Assembly: GCA_031290325.1 (NCBI GenBank)
Contig: JAITNU010000201.1
Location: forward strand, 1 to 15,594
DNA: 15,594 nt
Origin: Treponema sp.
GTDB lineage: Bacteria > Spirochaetota > Spirochaetia > Treponematales > Breznakiellaceae
Direction: 5' to 3'
Numbering within the stretch: position 1 is the first letter of the stretch; every line of letters begins with the position of its first letter. This document shows, one piece after another, positions 11,991 through 15,594 of this stretch. The notes under the pieces are model-generated. The model saw nothing but the letters and a program-made list of their open reading frames with translations, was not told the DNA's origin and searched no databases. The translations under genes were made by a program, and so were the position numbers.

Positions 11991-13058
11991 ATGCTGAGAA
12001 TAGGTATTATTATTTGTACGTTTGCTGCATCCCTGGTAGCAGTCGCCCTGATGCTCCGCTTGTCTCATAAAAAAGCATGGTACGATAGAATCAATGAACG
12101 GAAAATCCATACCGGTAATATTCCCCGTCTGGGGGGAGCAGGCTTTGTCCCGGTGTTTATCATAATCGCCTTTATTATCACCTTCAAATTCCCTGAAGTC
12201 CATCTCGGAATCCGGTTTTTACCGGTCCTCCTTTCCTTCATCCTCATCCTGATAGCCGGGGTCTATGATGATTTTCGTGCCCTGGCGCCTCGGCATAAAC
12301 TGTTGATCCAGATTATCGCCGCCCTCTGTGTGGTCATCCCGGACTATACCTTTCACCGGCTTTTCTTTTTTGATATTGGTTTTTTATCCGAGTTGAACTG
12401 GATGCGGTATCCCCTGTCCTTCGTCTGGATAGTCGGACTGACCAATGCCATCAACCTGCTTGATGGGGTGGATGGCCTGGCCGGAGGCATTTCCGCTCTC
12501 ATCGCCCTGAGCTATGCAGGCATTCTGGTAATCCTGGGAAATACCGGTTCTGCGGCGCTGCTGGGCATCTGCCTGACCGTGGCTATCGGGGGCTTCCTCG
12601 TGTTTAACCTCCCCCTTCCCAAGGCAAAGATCTTCATGGGCGATGGGGGAAGCCAATTCCTCGGGTTTATACTGGCCCTGCTGCCCCTCATTGATAAGGG
12701 GGGGAACGGCTATTCGGCGCTGCCCCTGCCCTATGCCGCGGCGCTTTTGATCATTCCCATCTTCGATACCATTGCTGCGATATGGCGTCGTATCCGGGAC
12801 GGACGGCGGATCGACAGCCCGGACCGGTTTCATGTTCATCACAAGCTTTTGAATTTGGGACTTAGTGCCCGGGGTGTAGACGGGGTTTTATACGGATTAC
12901 AGCTCATCCTGGGGGGATTGGTTTTTTTATCGGTTACTGTACAGGGAGTTCACTCTCTGGTACTACTCAGTACGGCTTACCTGGTGGGGATTGGTTTTTT
13001 TTCGATACTCCACTTCATGAATCGGCGGGTTAAAACATACGCAGATGCACGGGCATAA
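11991..13058 (+). CDS. Polyprenyl-phosphate HexNAc-1-phosphate transferase (WecA/TagO/MraY superfamily)
   Basis: A 355-residue integral membrane enzyme with about ten helices. It would transfer a sugar 1-phosphate (in WecA and TagO, GlcNAc-1-P from UDP-GlcNAc) to undecaprenyl phosphate at the cytoplasmic face, starting synthesis of a surface glycan. Diagnostic motifs are in order: RKIHTGNIPRLGGAGF at about 37-52, the Mg-binding DD in GVYDDFRAL at about 91-99, NAINLLDGVDGLAGG at about 153-167, KIFMGDGGSQFLGF at about 211-224 and RIDSPDRFHVHHKLL at about 273-287. The last, with the HxHH type, separates WecA/TagO-like enzymes from MraY. AAGGGAG precedes the ATG at 11991. The 3' end overlaps the next gene by 14 bp. 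The sugar used is not determined by the sequence. Co-transcription with sulfur-transfer genes is unusual. Confidence 0.9.
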   Translation: MLRIGIIICTFAASLVAVALMLRLSHKKAWYDRINERKIHTGNIPRLGGAGFVPVFIIIAFIITFKFPEVHLGIRFLPVLLSFILILIAGVYDDFRALAPRHKLLIQIIAALCVVIPDYTFHRLFFFDIGFLSELNWMRYPLSFVWIVGLTNAINLLDGVDGLAGGISALIALSYAGILVILGNTGSAALLGICLTVAIGGFLVFNLPLPKAKIFMGDGGSQFLGFILALLPLIDKGGNGYSALPLPYAAALLIIPIFDTIAAIWRRIRDGRRIDSPDRFHVHHKLLNLGLSARGVDGVLYGLQLILGGLVFLSVTVQGVHSLVLLSTAYLVGIGFFSILHFMNRRVKTYADARA

Positions 13059-14214
13059 GAGTAGTAATACAGAAGACAATTCCGCCGGACGGTACTATTT
13101 TGATTGGGCCGCTACCGCCATTCCCGATTCCTTTGGTGTTGAAAGTATAGCTGCTTTCGGAAATCCCTCCTCCCTCCACCGTGAGGGCCGGCAGGCCAAG
13201 GCGATCCTGGAAGCTGCCCGTTCCCGTTGTGCTGCAGTACTGGGGGTGTCTTCAAAGCAGCTCTATTTCACCTCCGGCGGAACCGAATCAAACGCGCTGG
13301 CCCTTCATTCCATGGCGCTGCGAAAACAGGCAGCCTGGCTCCTCGCTTCAGCGGTTGAGCACCCCTCGGTGCGGGAGAACTGTCTGGTCCTGGAGCGGCT
13401 TGGGAAACAAATCGGTTCCATTGGGGTGGAAAAGGACGGGAGGGTCAGCCCTGCAAGCCTGGAAAAGGCCCTGGATAAGTATCCTGAGACCCGTTTTGCC
13501 GCGATCATGGCGCTTAATAACGAAACCGGCGCTGTGATGGATATACCGAATCTGGTTCGCCTCATCAGGGCACGGGGTGGGGCGCCGATCCATGTTCATA
13601 GTGACCTGGTGCAGGCTATCGGCAAGATTCCCGTGGATATACCAGGCTGGGACCTGGATTCCGCGTCGATCAGCGCCCACAAACTGGGAGGCCCTCGTGG
13701 TATCGGCCTCCTCTACCTGCGTAAGCCCCTGGACCCCATCTATACCGGGGGTGGTCAAGAGGGGGGCATACGGCCGGGAACGGAGAACACCGCCGGAGCC
13801 GTTGCCTTGGCGGCCTGCCTCGAACGGCGGGCGCTCCCTGAGATAGTCAAGACCGAATACGAAGCGGCACGTTGTCGCTGGAAAACCTTTATCGCCGCGC
13901 TCAGGGGCATGGACCGGTGTACCCTTATCCCCCAGGACCGGCAGGACCGCTGGTTTTCACCCTGGATAGTACAGGCTGCCTTTAAGGACCTCCCCGGGGA
14001 AGTGATGGTCCGGGCTTTGGATGACCAGGGCTTCGCAGTCTCCACCGGTTCCGCCTGTTCCTCCTCACAGCAGGAACGGCCCGTACTCGTGGCCATGGGC
14101 GTAGACGAGCGCACGAGACGTGAAGGTATCCGTATTTCTCAAGGCTGGTCTACAACCACAGAGGATATTGGGGCATTAACCCAAGCTATCAGGGAAATCC
14201 TCAATACATTATAA
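13045..14214 (+). CDS. NifS/IscS-type cysteine desulfurase
   Basis: A 389-residue PLP enzyme that releases sulfur from cysteine as a protein persulfide. Fold-type I landmarks: YYFDWAATAIP at 17-27 (usual form YLDNAATT), TSGGTESN at 76-83, His106 in VEHPSVR, NNETGAV at 158-164, Asp187 in HSDLVQ, and the PLP lysine Lys213 in SAHKLGGPRGIG. RPGTENTAG is at 243-251, and the active-site Cys338 lies in STGSACSSS. The loop around the Cys and the position next to thiI suggest the group that hands sulfur to ThiI, as NifZ does in Bacillus, rather than a dedicated Fe-S cluster enzyme; no iscU or sufU is near. The start at 13045 lies inside the upstream gene with no clear Shine-Dalgarno, so coupling is likely. 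The Asn-to-Trp change in the N-terminal motif is notable. Confidence 0.92.
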   Translation: MHGHKSSNTEDNSAGRYYFDWAATAIPDSFGVESIAAFGNPSSLHREGRQAKAILEAARSRCAAVLGVSSKQLYFTSGGTESNALALHSMALRKQAAWLLASAVEHPSVRENCLVLERLGKQIGSIGVEKDGRVSPASLEKALDKYPETRFAAIMALNNETGAVMDIPNLVRLIRARGGAPIHVHSDLVQAIGKIPVDIPGWDLDSASISAHKLGGPRGIGLLYLRKPLDPIYTGGGQEGGIRPGTENTAGAVALAACLERRALPEIVKTEYEAARCRWKTFIAALRGMDRCTLIPQDRQDRWFSPWIVQAAFKDLPGEVMVRALDDQGFAVSTGSACSSSQQERPVLVAMGVDERTRREGIRISQGWSTTTEDIGALTQAIREILNTL

Positions 14215-14222
14215 TAGCATAC

Positions 14223-15392
14223 ATGATGGTGACTTATTTGCTGAAACCAGGGGAACTCAGCCTGAAAGGGGAAAACCGGAAGGTCTTTGAAAATATCCTC
14301 AAACGGAACCTGCTGTCCATGCTCCAGCTTACCGGCGCACAGGTTGAAATGACCAATGGCCGCTTTTTTGTACACTGCCAGGAAGGGGTAACGGAACAAG
14401 TTGAGGATGTCCTGGACCACCTCTTGGGCATAGCGGGGTGGGCAAAAACCAGGACCTGCGAAAAAACCGTAGAGGCGGTCCTTCGCTGCTGTGTGGAAGC
14501 GGGAAGGGCGTTTTTTGAACAGGGAGGCCGGACCTTTAAGCTTGAGGCCCGGAGGACGGATAAAGGATTCCCCCTGGATTCTTACGGGATACGAAGTGAG
14601 GGGGGACACGCGATTTTGGAGGCTGTTCCTGGTTTACAAGTGGATGTTCATACACCCCAGGAGCTCATCACCGTTGAAATCCGGGAGAAGGCATATATCT
14701 ACGGAACCGGCAGAAAGGGCCGGCGGGGGCTGCCGGTGGGAAGCGCCGGACGGGGACTCCTCCTCCTCTCTGGTGGCATTGATTCTCCGGTGGCGGGGTA
14801 TATGATGGCATCCCGGGGCATGGGCATTGATGCAGTTTATTTTCATGCCTATCCGTACACCTCCGAGGAGGCCCGGCAAAAGGTAGTGCGCCTTGCGGAA
14901 ATCGTGGGCCGGTATTCCCAGGGGATACGGCTCACGACCATTGGCTTTACCCAGGTGCAGATGCGGATAAAAGAGCGCGCCCCCGAAGCCTGGACCACGG
15001 TACTGTTGCGGATGGCCATGATGGAATGTGCCCAGACTCTGGCAACACGCCGGGGGGACAAGTGTCTCATCACCGGAGAGAGCCTCTCGCAAGTGGCGAG
15101 CCAGACCATCGAAAACATCACCTGCACCGGCAGCCGGATAAGCCTGCCTATCTTCCGGCCCCTCATCGGCATGGACAAGGAAGGGATCATTCGCATGGCA
15201 GAATCCATCGGAACCTACGAAACCTCGATTCTGCCTTACGAAGATTGCTGCGTCCTCTTCAGTCCGCCCCACCCGATCCTGCGGGGGGATGTGAACGAAG
15301 CGGGGCGACGCTATGAGCAGCTTGAGCTTGAGGAATTACTCGAAGCTGCCCTGCGGGAAAGCACCTTGGAAAAATGTCAGAAAGCATTTTAA
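14223..15392 (+). CDS. thiI: tRNA 4-thiouridine synthase / thiamine sulfurtransferase ThiI (no rhodanese domain)
   Basis: A 389-residue cytosolic enzyme that adenylates U8 of tRNA and installs sulfur as 4-thiouridine; in some bacteria it also sulfurates ThiS for thiazole synthesis. Domains in order: NFLD and THUMP (about residues 1-165, with KPGELSLKGENRKVFE at 8-23), then the PP-loop ATPase with SGGIDSPVAG at 183-192 and the YEDCCVLFSPPHP segment at 339-351 carrying Cys342 and Cys343. The protein ends about where the C-terminal rhodanese domain of the E. coli form would begin, so it is the short Bacillus-type ThiI. That form must take sulfur directly from a desulfurase, which fits the gene 8 bp upstream. 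The start at 14223 has no Shine-Dalgarno. tRNA-Gly and tRNA-Arg in the same window both carry T at position 8 (consistent with a target site). Confidence 0.94.
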   Translation: MMVTYLLKPGELSLKGENRKVFENILKRNLLSMLQLTGAQVEMTNGRFFVHCQEGVTEQVEDVLDHLLGIAGWAKTRTCEKTVEAVLRCCVEAGRAFFEQGGRTFKLEARRTDKGFPLDSYGIRSEGGHAILEAVPGLQVDVHTPQELITVEIREKAYIYGTGRKGRRGLPVGSAGRGLLLLSGGIDSPVAGYMMASRGMGIDAVYFHAYPYTSEEARQKVVRLAEIVGRYSQGIRLTTIGFTQVQMRIKERAPEAWTTVLLRMAMMECAQTLATRRGDKCLITGESLSQVASQTIENITCTGSRISLPIFRPLIGMDKEGIIRMAESIGTYETSILPYEDCCVLFSPPHPILRGDVNEAGRRYEQLELEELLEAALRESTLEKCQKAF

Positions 15393-15456
15393 CCCCCGAG
15401 GAAAAGAAGACAGAACACTCGCGTTCATTGCAGCCCATGCTGGTGAGCACACGGTC

Positions 15457-15594
15457 CTATACACCGGCCTTTTTCAACCGCGCCTTAACTTTCCGTATAG
15501 TCTTGACATCCGCGCCGGTGATCCGCTCTATGAGTCCTTCGGGAAGCTGTTCCCGAATCGCGTTCTCGATGGTCAGGAGTTGTTGAGCCTGCTG
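15457..15594 (-). CDS. C-terminal 45 residues of an unidentified protein (partial)
   Basis: A frame enters from the right edge and stops with TAG at 15457-15459. It is charged and helical, beginning QQAQQLLTIENAIREQLPEG and closing GLIERITGADVKTIRKVKAR then LKKAGV. The end looks like a small helix-turn-helix and recalls the C-terminal tail of Rpn/PD-(D/E)XK transposase-like proteins common in Treponema, but this is a loose likeness. It would converge on thiI with a 64-bp gap and no visible terminator. The exactly complementary plus frame is also open and reads well, so strand assignment is not certain. Confidence 0.45.
   Translation of the reverse strand, partial: QQAQQLLTIENAIREQLPEGLIERITGADVKTIRKVKARLKKAGV

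Noticed and set aside
15374..15586. 70-codon plus ORF after thiI beginning MSESILTPEEKK
   Set aside because: The first dozen residues look plausible, but no ribosome-binding site precedes it and the rest is Ser/Arg-rich and out of phase with both better frames in this region.
1..15594. CRISPR array, insertion sequence, rRNA, prophage or known defence system
   Set aside because: No regularly spaced direct repeats outside the LRR gene, no transposase or integrase motif, and no terminal inverted repeats with target duplications were seen.

Overview
The window looks like a chromosomal segment of a spirochete, most likely a Treponema of about 50% GC such as the termite-gut species. This is inferred, not proven. 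The reasons are BspA-type leucine-rich repeats, a Treponema-like small XRE regulator, tRNA genes without an encoded CCA end, lipoproteins with relaxed lipoboxes, and housekeeping genes around 55% GC separated by AT-rich gaps.

Layout. (1) 1-794, minus: purH (AICAR transformylase/IMP cyclohydrolase), running off the left edge. (2) 961-1822, minus: a self-contained unit for a small secreted BspA-type leucine-rich-repeat protein, with a good promoter overlapped by a palindrome and a strong intrinsic terminator. (3) 2012-6715, plus: an inositol catabolic operon, iolG-iolB-iolD-iolE, with a sigma70-type promoter and a perfect LacI/CcpA-type operator just after the expected transcription start. It carries the steps from myo-inositol to 2-deoxy-5-keto-gluconate. 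iolC, iolJ, iolA, a transporter and a regulator are absent from the window. (4) 6716-7930: an AT-rich stretch of unrecognised small ORFs, mostly membrane or secreted peptides, partly overlapping, with signs of frameshift or decay. (5) 7935-8955, minus: an outer-membrane beta-barrel protein that I recognise as omptin-family, with the catalytic Asp-x-Asp and Asp-x-His pairs kept. (6) 8959-10700, plus: a lipoprotein with an SH3-like domain overlapping a DUF445 membrane protein. (7) 10724-11716: tRNA-Gly(GCC) on minus, an XRE regulator on plus, an orphan coding remnant, and tRNA-Arg(UCU) on minus. (8) 11991-15392, plus: an overlapping cluster of a WecA/TagO-type polyprenyl-phosphate sugar-phosphate transferase, a NifS/IscS-type cysteine desulfurase and ThiI. 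The last two form a plausible sulfur relay for 4-thiouridine in tRNA and/or thiamine thiazole. (9) 15457-15594, minus: the C-terminal end of an unidentified protein.

How the genes work together. IolG oxidises inositol, IolE dehydrates the ketone, IolD opens the ring and IolB isomerises the product; the remaining steps must be encoded elsewhere. The desulfurase would supply persulfide to ThiI. The most unusual items are the omptin-like protease in a probable spirochete and the AT-rich chain of tiny membrane ORFs. I found no CRISPR array, insertion sequence, rRNA or obvious defence system.
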